From: Saitoella complicata NRRL Y-17804
Lineage: Eukaryota > Ascomycota > Saitoellomycetes > Saitoellales > Saitoellaceae
Assembly (NCBI RefSeq): GCF_001661265.1
Contig: NW_017567003.1
Coordinates: forward strand, 310,001 to 374,000
Direction: 5' to 3'
DNA length: 64,000 bases
The notes beneath the pieces were generated by a model that did not search any database, was not told where the DNA came from, and worked only from the letters and a program-made list of their open reading frames with translations. This document shows positions 20,105 through 30,517 of this stretch, one piece after another; position 1 is the first letter of the stretch; each line of letters starts with the position of its first letter. A program made the position numbers and the translations under genes.

Positions 20105-23100
20105 ATGCGATTGCGCTCGACACTGATACTTACGACGAGTCAATTTATTAAGCTTCAATCGCCGTTCAGTCCTACTTTCGCATTTCAATCACTTCGTCAG
20201 TTCAGTCCCACCAGCACCAGTCGTTCGTTGAGCAGTATGGCCGGTACGAAGATCATAACCGAGGCGATCGAGAAGCCGTTGTTGGATAACAGGAGCTACC
20301 GCTACATCCGTCTCCCGAACCAACTAGAAGCTCTCCTCGTCCACGACCCACAAACAGATAAAGCCTCCGCCGCCCTCGACGTGAATGTGGGACATCTCTC
20401 CGACCCGAAGGATCTACCAGGTCTTGCGCATTTCTGTGAGCATCTGTTGTTTATGGGAACGGAGAAGTATCCGGATGAGAATGAGTATGCGAAATATTTG
20501 AGTATGCATTCGGGGTTCAGTAATGCCTTTACCGGCCTCGATGACACGAATTATTATTTTGAGTGTGGAGTTGGTGAAGGGGTTTTCGAGGGTGCGTTGG
20601 ACCGTTTCGCGCAGTTCTTTCGGAAACCGCTCTTTTTGGAGGATCAGAAGGATCGTGAATTGAAGGCTGTGGATTCGGAGAATAAGAAGAATTTGCAGGT
20701 TGATATTTGGAGACTCTTTCAACTGGAGAAATCGTTGTCGAATCCGGAGCATCCGTATAATTCCTTTGGAACGGGTAACTTGGTGACGTTGAGTGAGGAG
20801 CCGGCGAAGAAGGGGTTGGATGTTAGGCAGGAGTTGTTGAAGTGGTATGGAGAGAATTACTCGGCGAATTTGATGAAGTTGGTCGTGTTTGGACGGGAGG
20901 AATTGGGTGAGCTCCAGAAGCTGGTCGAAGAGAAGTTCTCTGATGTCGTTGACAAGAACCTGCCTAGACCTGGGTTCCGTGGTTATCCCTTAACCGAGAA
21001 GGAGCTGAAGAAGGTCTGCTTCATTAAGCCTGTCAAGGATATCCGTCGTCTTGACATGACGTTTACCTTCCCCGACACCCAACCGAACTACGCCTCCCAA
21101 CCTGAACGCTACCTCTCTCACCTCATCGGCCACGAGGGTCCCGGCTCGATCCTCTCCTACCTCAAGAAGAAGTCCTGGGCGAACGGGCTCAGCGCCGGTT
21201 CCACCCACGTCACCGAGGGCGCCGACATGTTCAAGATCAACATCGAGCTTACGGAGGAGGGTCTTGAGAAATATGAGGAAGTAGTCGAAGCCGTATTCCG
21301 CTACATCGCCATCATGAAATCCCGCGAACCAGAAGAATGGGTATGGAAGGAAATGGCAAACATGGCCGAAGTCGGATTTAAATACGCGGAAAAGTCTCCT
21401 GCGAGCAAGTTTACGATGAGTGTTGCTGGGTACATGCAGAAGGGGTATAAACCCGAGGAAGTTCTGAGTGGAGGAGAGCTCTTTAGGAGGTATGATCCGA
21501 AGGCGATTAAGGAGTGTTTGGATGCGTTGAGGCCGGATAATTTCCGGATCTTCTTGATTTCGCAGAAGGAGCCTAACGCCGGGTTTACGGAGCAGGAGAG
21601 GTGGTATGGAACGGAGTACCGTCTCGAGCCCATCTCCTCTAACTTGCAATCTGCCATCGCGGACGTCAAGGCTGAGGAGGGCGAGCTCAGGTTCCCCGGC
21701 GTGAACGAGTTTATCCCGACCAACTTTGAGACGCACCGCAAGGACGTACCAGCTGAGGCTCAGGCTAAGCGTCCGACGTTGATCAAGCACACGAGTTTGA
21801 TCCGCTTTTGGCATAAGAAGGATGATACGTTCTGGGTGCCCAAAGCGAATGCGAACTTCTTGTTCCGCACTCCTCTGGCGTATGCTACCCCCAAGCACAG
21901 TGTCTTGACGAGGTTGTACTGTGATTTGGTGAAGGACGCGTTGAATGAGTACTCGTATGACGCTGATCTCGCCGGTTTGGAGTACAACCTGTACCCGGAC
22001 CATGAGGGGATCAACCTTCAGCTTTCGGGGTACAATGACAAGTTGCATATCCTTTTGGAGAAGATCTTGTCCCATCTCGCTGCCCCACAGATTACTGCGG
22101 ACAGGTTTGCGGTGACGAAAGAGCGCTTGATGAGGGCGTACAAGAACTTCGAGCAAGAACCTGCTGTGAATCATGCCGTTTACTGGATGGGATACCTCAT
22201 GTCCGAGACTATGTGGAATAACGAGGAGAAGTTGGCCGTCGTGGATGCCGTCACCCTCGACCAAGTCCAGGACTTTGCGAAGGACTTGTTGAAGGAGGCT
22301 CATGTCGAGGCTTTGGTACATGGCAACATGTTCAAGGAGGACGCATTGAAGCTCGCGCAGTCTGTCGAGGAAGTCCTTAAGCCGGCTGCGTTGGCACGGT
22401 CACAGCTTATCAGGAATAGGTCGTGTCAGTTACCGGAGAATGCGAATTTCGCGTTCCCCCGCCCTGTGCCGAATCCTGAAAACTTGAATTCTGCGATTGA
22501 GTATATGGTCGAGGCTGGTAATTTGATGGATGTTCGTGGTAGGTCACTCTTGATGCTTCTTTCTCAGATCGCGAATGAGCCTTGTTTCGATCAGCTTCGA
22601 ACGAAGGAGCAACTTGGCTACAGTGTTTGGAGCGGAGCGAGGAAGACCACGACCGCAATGGGATTTCGTGTCATCATCCAGTCTGAGAGAAACACAGATT
22701 ACCTCGAATCCCGTATCGAGTCCTTCTTGGTCCAACTCCGCGGTATCATCGCGGATATGAAAGACGAGGAATACCAAACCCACGTCAAATCCATCATCGA
22801 CAAGAAAACCGAGAAACTCAAGAACCTCGGACAAGAAACCAGCAGGTATTGGCAACACATCTTATCCGGATACTACGATTTCCATCAACTCGATGCGGAC
22901 GTGGAGAACCTCAAGACTATCTCGAAGGATGATTTGTTGAGGTATTATGATGAGTATGTCATGCCCGGATCCGCGACAAGGAGGAAGTTGTCGGTTCATA
23001 TGCAGAGTCAGAAGGCTGTCCCCGACAGTTTGCCAGCACCGGCGGATCACAGCAAGTTCATCCAGGGCTTGTCTATGTTCCTCAACGCGAACCAACTCGA

Positions 23101-23437
23101 GGTATCTACTGAGGACCTACAATCCCTCCTCGTGGGTCTCGAGAACGGTGCTATGACCGAGCTTCCGGGTAAACTCCGTACGTACCTCATCGACGTGAAG
23201 AAAGCCGACCCATTAAAAGTCGATGCGGCGCTCGCTCAAGGTATGACAATCTTGCAGGCACAGATGCCCCAGGCTGCCGCTGAGGAGAAGGAGGTGAAGG
23301 CTGGAGATGAGGTCAAGGTGGAGTATATGCAGGTGTTGGATACTACGGCTTTCAAGGCGGGATTGTTGCTTTCGCCTGCGCCCAGGCCTGTTGCGGCGTT
23401 TGAGACGTTCTATGAGGCTCCGGAGGCGAAGCTCTAG
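20105..23437 (+). CDS. STE23: STE23, insulin-degrading-enzyme-type M16 metalloprotease
   Basis: A zinc endopeptidase of clan ME that clears peptides; in yeast it matures a-factor pheromone. It is a single exon of 1110 residues. The inverted zinc motif HFCEH is at residues 109-113, with the distal glutamate in AVDSENKKN about 80 residues later. The later M16 domains contain WWAKELIP-like catalytic-chamber helices and FDQLRTKEQLGYSVWSG, the classic IDE C-terminal block. Two starts are possible: ATG 20105, which adds 44 Arg/Ser/Thr/Phe-rich residues without any acidic residue (mitochondrial-type), and ATG 20237 (MAGTKIITEAIEKP), which matches the usual cytosolic start. The protein could therefore have two locations. 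Confidence 0.96.
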   Translation: MRLRSTLILTTSQFIKLQSPFSPTFAFQSLRQFSPTSTSRSLSSMAGTKIITEAIEKPLLDNRSYRYIRLPNQLEALLVHDPQTDKASAALDVNVGHLSDPKDLPGLAHFCEHLLFMGTEKYPDENEYAKYLSMHSGFSNAFTGLDDTNYYFECGVGEGVFEGALDRFAQFFRKPLFLEDQKDRELKAVDSENKKNLQVDIWRLFQLEKSLSNPEHPYNSFGTGNLVTLSEEPAKKGLDVRQELLKWYGENYSANLMKLVVFGREELGELQKLVEEKFSDVVDKNLPRPGFRGYPLTEKELKKVCFIKPVKDIRRLDMTFTFPDTQPNYASQPERYLSHLIGHEGPGSILSYLKKKSWANGLSAGSTHVTEGADMFKINIELTEEGLEKYEEVVEAVFRYIAIMKSREPEEWVWKEMANMAEVGFKYAEKSPASKFTMSVAGYMQKGYKPEEVLSGGELFRRYDPKAIKECLDALRPDNFRIFLISQKEPNAGFTEQERWYGTEYRLEPISSNLQSAIADVKAEEGELRFPGVNEFIPTNFETHRKDVPAEAQAKRPTLIKHTSLIRFWHKKDDTFWVPKANANFLFRTPLAYATPKHSVLTRLYCDLVKDALNEYSYDADLAGLEYNLYPDHEGINLQLSGYNDKLHILLEKILSHLAAPQITADRFAVTKERLMRAYKNFEQEPAVNHAVYWMGYLMSETMWNNEEKLAVVDAVTLDQVQDFAKDLLKEAHVEALVHGNMFKEDALKLAQSVEEVLKPAALARSQLIRNRSCQLPENANFAFPRPVPNPENLNSAIEYMVEAGNLMDVRGRSLLMLLSQIANEPCFDQLRTKEQLGYSVWSGARKTTTAMGFRVIIQSERNTDYLESRIESFLVQLRGIIADMKDEEYQTHVKSIIDKKTEKLKNLGQETSRYWQHILSGYYDFHQLDADVENLKTISKDDLLRYYDEYVMPGSATRRKLSVHMQSQKAVPDSLPAPADHSKFIQGLSMFLNANQLEVSTEDLQSLLVGLENGAMTELPGKLRTYLIDVKKADPLKVDAALAQGMTILQAQMPQAAAEEKEVKAGDEVKVEYMQVLDTTAFKAGLLLSPAPRPVAAFETFYEAPEAKL

Positions 23438-23653
23438 ATGGCAGTATATGAGGGTTGGATACGCATGGGACAGAACTTGGTAAAAAGCGTATAAATAGAT
23501 ATGCATCTCATTTTCATACTCCTCTGAATGGAGCAACGCGTACGTACGAGCAACCTTTGATTCCACGGGTATATAATGCTATGTGGTTGACTGGTTCTAG
23601 TGGTATCATACACCATCTCCTCGTAAATCGATATCGACATCATACTCATACAT

Positions 23654-24118
23654 CTAAAGCTCAAAATTACTCATCTCCCTCAAAATCCTATCCTCATCCT
23701 CAATAACCCCCTCCTTCGTGATCCTCCTCCTCCTCTCCATCCCTACCCCAGGACCAAGCGACATACGATGCGGCGGGAAAACCCTGGCATTCCGCCAACC
23801 CCACCTGAACGCAACCTCGTGCGCGAAGATTTCGCCCCAGCCCAGCATAAGGCCGTTGATGAAGGGGAGGAGGAGGTTGATTGCTGTGCTGCGGAGAAGG
23901 CCGAGGAGGGTTGGTTTGCGCCATAGTTGGATGATGGAGGGTTGGTAGTCTGAGTCGTCGTCGTCGGAGGAGGAGATGGCTTCGAGATCGGCGGTTTGGG
24001 GAGAGGAGGAGGGGAAGGAGGTGGGTGGGGAGATGGAGATGGAGGTCGTTGATGTTGGTGATGGGTCCATGTCGGAGGATGTGTATGGCATTGAGGCTGT
24101 GTCGGGAGTCAAAGACAT
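23654..24118 (-). CDS. MIM1: MIM1, mitochondrial outer-membrane import protein
   Basis: MIM1 inserts alpha-helical proteins such as Tom20 and Tom70 into the mitochondrial outer membrane. It is a single exon of 154 residues. A Ser/Thr/Asp-rich N-terminus is followed by the MIM1 core SIIQLWRKPTLLGLLRSTAI, then NLLLPFINGLMLGWGEIFAH, the membrane helix with its GxxxG-like glycines, and EVAFRWGW. The ATG at 24118 was chosen; the frame is open to 24193 but only from a TTG codon. The C-terminal extension with RRRRITKEGVIEDE is longer than in Saccharomyces. Confidence 0.88.
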   Translation of the reverse strand: MSLTPDTASMPYTSSDMDPSPTSTTSISISPPTSFPSSSPQTADLEAISSSDDDDSDYQPSIIQLWRKPTLLGLLRSTAINLLLPFINGLMLGWGEIFAHEVAFRWGWRNARVFPPHRMSLGPGVGMERRRRITKEGVIEDEDRILREMSNFEL

Positions 24119-24400
24119 TGTGAGCTGATTTGATGGGGTGTTGGTGTTGGGAGGTGCGGTGCGATTGCGTGTAGGATGGAGGGATTTTGTCAATGTCTAC
24201 TCTGCGAAGGTTAACAGCAATTCAGATCCGTCAATCTAGATTGTACTTGCCCTTCAGCTGTTTGCAATTCCCTTCACGGTCGACTTGGAAAGCGCAGCAG
24301 CGGTGACGCCGGAGTGCAGGGCGTGCCTGGAATATGGATATGCTCCAGATTCACCAAATCGTAAAAAACATGGGTAAACAGAGGGACATGCTCAATCAGT

Positions 24401-25238
24401 TCAATAAGCGCTACGAAGGCACCGGGAGCTACGGTTGTGGTTGACTAGGAGCAGGAGTTGATTGCTTGGCAAAGACTGGAGGGGGTGGTCTCTTTTTGCG
24501 GTTATTTGTTCGAGGATCGACAATAATGGTTCGATCAGCAGTGGGCATGACAAGGTGCTAGACGGTTCAGCGCAGATCATAGCATCAACCCAGGCATCAG
24601 ATAAATGAGCCTCCAACCGCAAATGGTCGTTCTTATTGGTTACTGGATGCCGGTAGGAAAAAGTCCCGTGCTGAGCACAACTCCGTTTTTTCTGGAGTAA
24701 AACCATGGTCTCAGCACACTGAACCTCTCCCCTCGATAAAGCATCACGCATTTGCATCACGCATTTGCATCGTACGGGACCCTTTCCCTGCCTTACTGCC
24801 CTTACCGCTGTGCCCGGTTGAGGATGGTTCTTCGTCACTCAAAGATTCGTCTGTACCAGGTGGAGGGATATAGTTAGTAGCACAGTCGAGGTAGACCATG
24901 AAGTCATTGAGCTTCCAATGCGTACGCAGGTCCTCCATCTCCTCAAGGAAGGCTCGCCATTCATTGATTCCCGTAATGCTTGTAGGCCCTAGGCGGAAGT
25001 TACCTCTGACAACTCTGTAGGCAATTTCGAGGGTGTCGTCGTCTTCACTGACCTCCGTGCTGAAGGTCTGGTCATGATTGGGACGCAACAGGACCTTGTC
25101 CTTGATATGCGGGCCCGCTACACTCTGCGGTTTCATTTCGGTGAGGAGTTCCGAATAAGCACTTCGGCCTGGGCGTGAAACAACCGGCCTGGCCTTGGAG
25201 GCACGGCTCAGCAAGGGTAAAGCCGCAGTTTCAATCAT
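24401..25238 (-). pseudogene. Damaged member of the unknown repeat family (second copy)
   Basis: Two overlapping minus-strand frames. The 5' part (25238 to 24744) has YRVVRGNFRLGPTSITGINE and FMVYLDCATNYIPPP, matching the order in the gene at the left edge. The 3' part (24838 to 24401) has LLQKKRSCAQHGTFSYRHP, NDHLRLEAHLSDAWVDAMIC and AEPSS. That Cys-x2-His...His-x2-Leu...Trp-x2-Ala pattern is one I remember from expanded fungal gene families of unknown function. The two frames change exactly at a 13-base tandem duplication (24741-24766), which looks like the cause of the break. A basic segment just upstream (minus strand, near 25370, SGNAKRPGRARKTPA) may be a first exon. It is not clearly a transposon. 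Confidence 0.5.
24741..24766. repeat. 13-base perfect tandem duplication
   Basis: GCATCACGCATTT occurs twice in direct succession (24741-24753, 24754-24766), followed by a third partial GCATC. Its length is not a multiple of three and it sits where the reading frame of the surrounding unknown gene changes. Confidence 0.9.
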
Positions 25239-25779
25239 CTCCGTAGTTGCATCATCAAGTAGGTGCGTCAGACCGGGTCACGGGTATGTCTGGTTCAAGC
25301 TCCGCAACCTGTTGTCAAGCCGGGGTTTTACGGGCACGGCCTGGACGCTTGGCATTGCCCGAAGTCATTGCTGAAGTCTGTTTATCGATATCTGGTCTGT
25401 AGCTTGAAATACAAGGTTTTTTGTGTTCCCGTGGATGTCGAGTTGGTGGAGTCGACCTAGCGCCCTGCCCTGAAAAAAAACACGTTTGACTAAACTTTTG
25501 AACAGCGCTGTACGTCAATGTCATGAACATCCCTAGATTGATTTGGTGCCCTACAGTATGAATATATTACGCAGACAGCGTGCTGTAGCTTAGATAGATC
25601 ATGCAAACACCCCAAACGGTCATTTTCATCCAGTCTCAAGGGTTTCCAGGAAAATTAGGAGCTTTTCACACGCGCCTAGCTGTCGCAAAGCTGCTGCCCA
25701 ACCCATGGCCAACGATCACCTCAGGCGTAGGTACACATGTAAAGCAGAGCCGGGTCAACACTAACAGGTTTCCTCGCAC
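25239..25779. other. Intergenic 25.2-25.8 kb
   Basis: Apart from a possible first exon of the neighbouring damaged gene (minus strand, about 25315-25400) I see no gene. A GGTTCAAGCTC string near 25296 resembles a tRNA B box, but no cloverleaf forms around it. Confidence 0.4.
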
Positions 25780-26289
25780 CTATGATCTCATTTCAGCTTT
25801 CTTCACGCATATCTCTCTTCCGCCGAGATACTTACCAATTGGCGCATGCAACACAGTCCCAATCGCTCTTCCCTCTTCCGCTCCAATCCCACTCTCCAAT
25901 AACTCCCCCAACGTCATATCTTGCCTCAACTCCCTCCTCGTGATGGGGTGGAGAATGTCGACCCAAGCACTAGCACTGCTGTTGGCCATGGTGTTGCAGC
26001 CGGCCGCGGAATTGGAGTTAGGGGTGGCCATGGGAGGGAACCCGTTGATTTCGAGGAGACGGGCGTGGAGGGTTGAAAGGGTGAGGGTGGGATCGGAGAA
26101 GGTTAGGGAGAAGGGGGCGTGAGTCCAGACGCAGCGGATGAAGATACGGAAGGTTGGGGGAGAGGTGGTGGGTGTGGAGGAGGTGATGGGCATTGCCATG
26201 GTCATTGTGGGAACGTTAGGACGGGGAGCGGTGTATGTGTTCATCTTGTAAGGAGCAGAGACGTATCGTTCATCGATTGATGACAGCAT
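25780..26289 (-). CDS. Unknown protein, possible ubiquitin-like fold
   Basis: 169 residues from the ATG at 26289 (a second ATG at 26244 is equally possible). The core reads FRIFIRCVWTHAPFSLTFSD, then TLSTLHARLLEINGF. This is a strand, strand, helix order like the beginning of a ubiquitin fold. Later HPITRRELRQDMTLGELLES and GTVLHAPIGKYLGG follow. I do not recognise the family, and the beta-grasp idea is from pattern only. It lies just downstream of the IEC1-like gene on the same strand, 142 bases from its stop. Confidence 0.55.
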   Translation of the reverse strand: MLSSIDERYVSAPYKMNTYTAPRPNVPTMTMAMPITSSTPTTSPPTFRIFIRCVWTHAPFSLTFSDPTLTLSTLHARLLEINGFPPMATPNSNSAAGCNTMANSSASAWVDILHPITRRELRQDMTLGELLESGIGAEEGRAIGTVLHAPIGKYLGGREICVKKAEMRS

Positions 26290-26431
26290 GGGACAAGGTC
26301 CTATTATCACAGACGAGTTTATCTCATGTGACTAAATCCTCCACGAAGTACCTTCGGCGCTCCCGGCCCGCTTCTCAACGCGAGCACGGACCGAGGCGTA
26401 AGCGAGTACGAACGTCGGTCGGCCCGACGTA

Positions 26432-27301
26432 TCAAGCAGTCAACCTGCCAGCTTCCTCATCGCCTAGATCCTTCCTGATCACATCCTCGACCATGTCCTC
26501 CTTTTTAACCCAACATCTTCTTCTCTTTTTCTCTGCCCATTCAAGCTCTTTCTTCAGTCTTTCCTCCTCCTCTTTCGCCCATGCCATTTTCCTCTTCAGG
26601 TACCTCCATTGTTCCACCGCGCTCTTCCCTACTTCGACTTCATCCAACTCATTGCCCTCCTCATCCTCCTCGTCGCCCATCCCAGTCCCAGGTCTCGATC
26701 CCGCTCCTGCCTTCATCGCCCTCGCCGCAGCATAAGCTCTGTCCGCCACGTTCTGAGGATGCATCCAATGGCCCTTCGGCACCGGATCACTAGGTCTCAA
26801 GTCTCCACCCTCATGCACCGTCCTCATATGTTTCGCCAACGCGTCTGATCTGGTGAAACTCTTATCACATTCGGGGACGCCGCAGAAGAATGGCTTCTCG
26901 CCTGTATGAGAGCGGATATGGGCGACGAGTGCGAAACGGGAGGTTTGGGGGATGGATCTTCGGGGACAGCTGCGCCATTCACAGGTGTATTTCGGGCGGC
27001 GGGTGCCAATGTGATCTGTTACCGCCCTTCTCGGTTAGCCTTGGCCGCGGTGAAGATAGAGAGGTCCGTGACTACCATCGTGTATATGTCTCACCAATCC
27101 ATCTAAGGTTCCTAAATCCTCATTACACTCATCCCACTGACATTGCGTCACCCACTCTTCCTCCGGCTCGACTTCGCGTGGAGAACCTGGCGCAGAGCCA
27201 GATGTGTCACTACTGATGTCGCTCGAGTCGTCCTGCTCGTTGTGAGTAGTGAATGGATCTCGATGTTCGTCGAGAGGAGTTTCGGTATCGTAGTCGGCCA
27301 T
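26432..27301 (-). CDS. C2H2 zinc-finger protein, IEC1-like (INO80 complex subunit candidate)
   Basis: Exons 27076-27301 and 26432-27015 give 269 residues. An acidic N-terminus precedes three Cys2-His2 units: [20 protein letters not shown] (interrupted by the intron), [20 protein letters not shown], and [20 protein letters not shown] with its final His in RTVH. The GLI-like arrangement of a first finger with CQW..C and a linker [13 protein letters not shown] is that of S. pombe Iec1-type proteins, subunits of the INO80 chromatin remodeller. After the fingers comes a conserved-looking [19 protein letters not shown] segment, then a Glu/Lys coiled coil. The INO80 link is from family memory. It is divergent from the alpha-solenoid gene (333 bases). 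Confidence 0.75.
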
Positions 27302-27634
27302 TTTGAGTGGGTTGGGGGAGATGAGGGAGGAGGGAGGTGTAGGGCGCTAGTAACGTAGACGAAAACAACGACGTTTAGCAGTCAGGATGTCAAGGGATCG
27401 AGGACTTGGTTTGGAGACTCAATCACGTTCAGCAATATATTGAGGCTCGCCGATGTTGCGCAGGCGCCCGAAATGATGTTGACAATATGGTACAATCCCA
27501 ACAGCGGGCCGAGGCCGAAACCTGTGCGGCATGTGAAATGATCGGCTCATTAATATCAAAATGCCCGGTGTGCGTACGTACGTCAAATCTATCGAGCTGT
27601 TCGTCTAGCTGGGTATTGTCATTGATCAAGGAGG
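27302..27634. promoter_or_regulatory. Shared upstream region, IEC1-like and alpha-solenoid genes
   Basis: 333 bases between divergent starts; no TATA box or other element recognised. Confidence 0.45.
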
Positions 27635-30517
27635 ATGAGCGAGTCAGTAGCCGTAGAGGAAGTCCAGGTGTGTGAAAGTGTTGTTCTCGCTACGGACTTT
27701 GACTGATCATAGAAGCAGGAATCCGCAGCGGTTTCTCTTAAGGAGCTTATAACCTCGCTCTCGGTGAAATCTCGCATAGAGCGAAAGCGAAGTCTGGCCG
27801 CCCTGTACGCACAGACCAAAGATCCAGCCACGATCTCCACTCTCATCGGAACAAAAGACAATCTCGACAAGGTCGGCACCTTCCTCGAATCTTGTCTCCG
27901 CAGCTTACTCCCGAATGACCTCCCTTCCGTCCAAGACGTTCTGCAAAACTTTGCTACCTATAAGCTTGGTCAATCCGTCCTTTCCTCACTCGCCGATTCG
28001 AGCCCTTCACAGGTCGATCCAGAATTATCCACCTCACTGTCCAGTCTCACTACCCTCCTGGCCAACGACAACAATTCCTTTCCCATTCTCTCAAACCTCG
28101 GGCTCCTCACCTCCATCACTAAGGCACTGTCTAATACGCCTTACGGCGACTGGACAGATCCTTCAACTCACGTGCTCTTCGATAGTATCGTCCGATATGT
28201 GCTAGGACTGTCTTCCTCGCAGCAAGGGTTACAGATTTTGACGAGCGAGCTTGGAAGAAAAGAGTTGAAACAGGCTTGGATGCACATATTCTTTGGACAA
28301 GGCAGACCGTGTCCGGAGGATGTTCGTAGTGCACGAGGGATACTCACTTTACGCCTGACTACCCTCAACGCAGAGAATATACAAACGGACGTAAAGGCAG
28401 AGGACTTTGCGGTTAGTTCTGGGTTGCTGCTGGATACTTGGAGGAAATGCGAGACGTTACAAGGTTTATCAGAGGATGGAGTTGCGATTGGGGATGAGCA
28501 TGTGGGTCTTGCGAACCAAGTTTTGCTTGACCTGGCGGGATTTTCTGTGTATGAGTGTGGACGGGAAGCAGTGACGAATGTATTCCTGAATGGGGCTTTC
28601 TTGGGTTTGTTAAGGCGGTTGCAAGAGGTCCAAGATGATGTCCATAGGGAACTTCTTGACAACATCATTGGAGTGATCCAAGAAACTGCGATCGTCTTCG
28701 CCAATCTGTTTACTCCATCACTCGTCACGCAAGCCATCATGCTGTCACCGCCAGTTTTCCAAATTGCTTCGCCAGCTCTGGACACCCTCCCAGATCGCCT
28801 CAAAGTCTGCTTCGAAGCAATCGACCAACCTCGCCGTTTACGCATTGATAAAACCTTTGTCGCCTACCTCACCCTCGCACTCTCCCACCTCCTCCAAGAC
28901 GACGCAGCCGAGGTATCCCATGCACACGCCGCTCTCAACCCACCCGTCTCCCTTATCGGTTTTCTTTGTCGTCTTCTGGATGAAATTGGCAAAGCATTTA
29001 GGGTCGCGGTAATTCGTGAGCCGGAGCATATTCAGGCCGAGGGCGTGGTGAAGATTATGCGTGTTCCGAGACCGGCAAATGTTGATGTTGTGTTTACGAG
29101 GCAAGACGTGGGATCGGAGAGGGAATGGCATGGGACGGTGCAGTGGAGGAGGCAGTTGATTTCCGTCTTGGGGCTCGGGCAGAGATTGATGAACAACGTG
29201 GTTGAGGGGTGTTACAGTACTAAGAACTACAAACCGGATCCACTACCAGCTGGCGAGGGTCTTAGTGAAGGTACGAAGTGCTCGATAACACACTTGACTG
29301 CCATGTCGAGCATGATCCCTTTTGAGATTCTGCAGAGGTGCGAGCAGCAGATGATCTGCGACGGTGCTGTGATTGCTGGCAAACATGCCGTCCTGCGGAC
29401 ATTGGAGTTGCTCACGTCAATTCGCGTGCCACGCAGCAAGGATACGGCGAAGCCTGTTCAAGCCGTGGGGGCGTACATCACGGAGTCTGGGTCTGGTGGA
29501 GCAGTAGTGAGCGTCATACTCGAACAAGCTGAACGAAGTATCGTTGGTGTCGAGACTGCTTTCGAGCTGTTGAAGCACGTCCTCCCTTACGAAGACACCA
29601 CATCCACCGGCGCCATCACGATCTTGAGGAATTGGTGGGCTAAGGAGCTGATCCCCATTCGCGCTGAGATCGGATTGTTCGTCGCCAAGTGGGCATCTGC
29701 CCCAGCCATGGCCTCTATCGTCTTCTCCTTGATTCACTGCGGCTCATCCGAAATTATTGAAGCTGTTATGGCGTCCCTCCTTGATGCAGTGGACGGGGTT
29801 GATGGAAATGCGGTCGCTGCAATGGGGCTTTTGCGTGTCATTAGTTATAATACTGAGATATTCGACAAGCTGCAGTCAGCATTGCGGAGAAGTCGGAAGA
29901 GTGGGTTGGCGCCATGGTTAGATGAGTTAACGCAGAGAAATCCCGCGTTACGAGGGGAGATCCAAGCATTGAAAAAGTCTCTCGCACTCGGACCTGGTGT
30001 GAAGGATGATATGGAGGTGGTGTATGAACCGCCAGCACCTACTCGGGTGCCGTGGAATCTAGCAAACTACATACCCGGCCCCACCGGCGAACGACCACAA
30101 AGCTCCGGTCAAGTTCAGATCTTGCCAGGACAGATGCTTCCGCCGGCTATACACCGCCGTGCGAGCTCGACGAGTACTGGCGCTGTCAACCCTAACACCG
30201 TATCCCCCAACCGAAGCACTTCACACTCGCCATTCTCCGGGACGATGCCACCACCATCGATGTCCATGACCCCCGTTACGCCGTTACCTGGTGACATGGT
30301 ACCGTTTCTAAACGTACCCATGGGCGGTGGTATGATGCCGCCGCCAATGATGGGCATGAACATGGGCATGGGCACGGGAATGGGAGGAGGAATGGGCTCG
30401 CAGCAGGTCCAGCAGATGCAGGCGCAACAAACGCAGCAAGTGAGGATTATGAGGGCCAATACGAGTCGGCCGCCGAGCAAGCATGTCGATGAGTATGAGG
30501 GGTATGGGCCCGGGTAG
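27635..30517 (+). CDS. Large alpha-solenoid protein, function unknown
   Basis: Exons 27635-27667 and 27719-30517 give 943 residues. The first 780 or so residues are a series of helix pairs rich in Leu, with no charged low-complexity runs, consistent with an ARM/HEAT-like solenoid. Examples are SLKELITSLSVKSRIERKRS, LQEVQDDVHRELLDNIIG and DGNAVAAMGLLRVISYNTEI. The last 160 residues are disordered and Pro/Ser/Met/Gly-rich, with MGMNMGMGTGMGGGMG and a Gln-rich QVQQMQAQQTQQV patch. I do not recognise the family. The shape suggests a scaffold or nuclear transport/assembly factor, but nothing specific can be claimed. The first intron ends at GAAGCAG, directly after a GACTGAT branch-like site. Confidence 0.75.

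Noticed and set aside
20990-22321. 443-codon open frame on the strand opposite STE23
   Set aside because: It lies wholly inside a well-supported gene. The antisense frame is open because of codon bias and has no protein motif.
25285-25325. Possible tRNA gene (B-box-like GGTTCAAGCTC)
   Set aside because: No matching A box, acceptor stem or anticodon arm could be folded around it.
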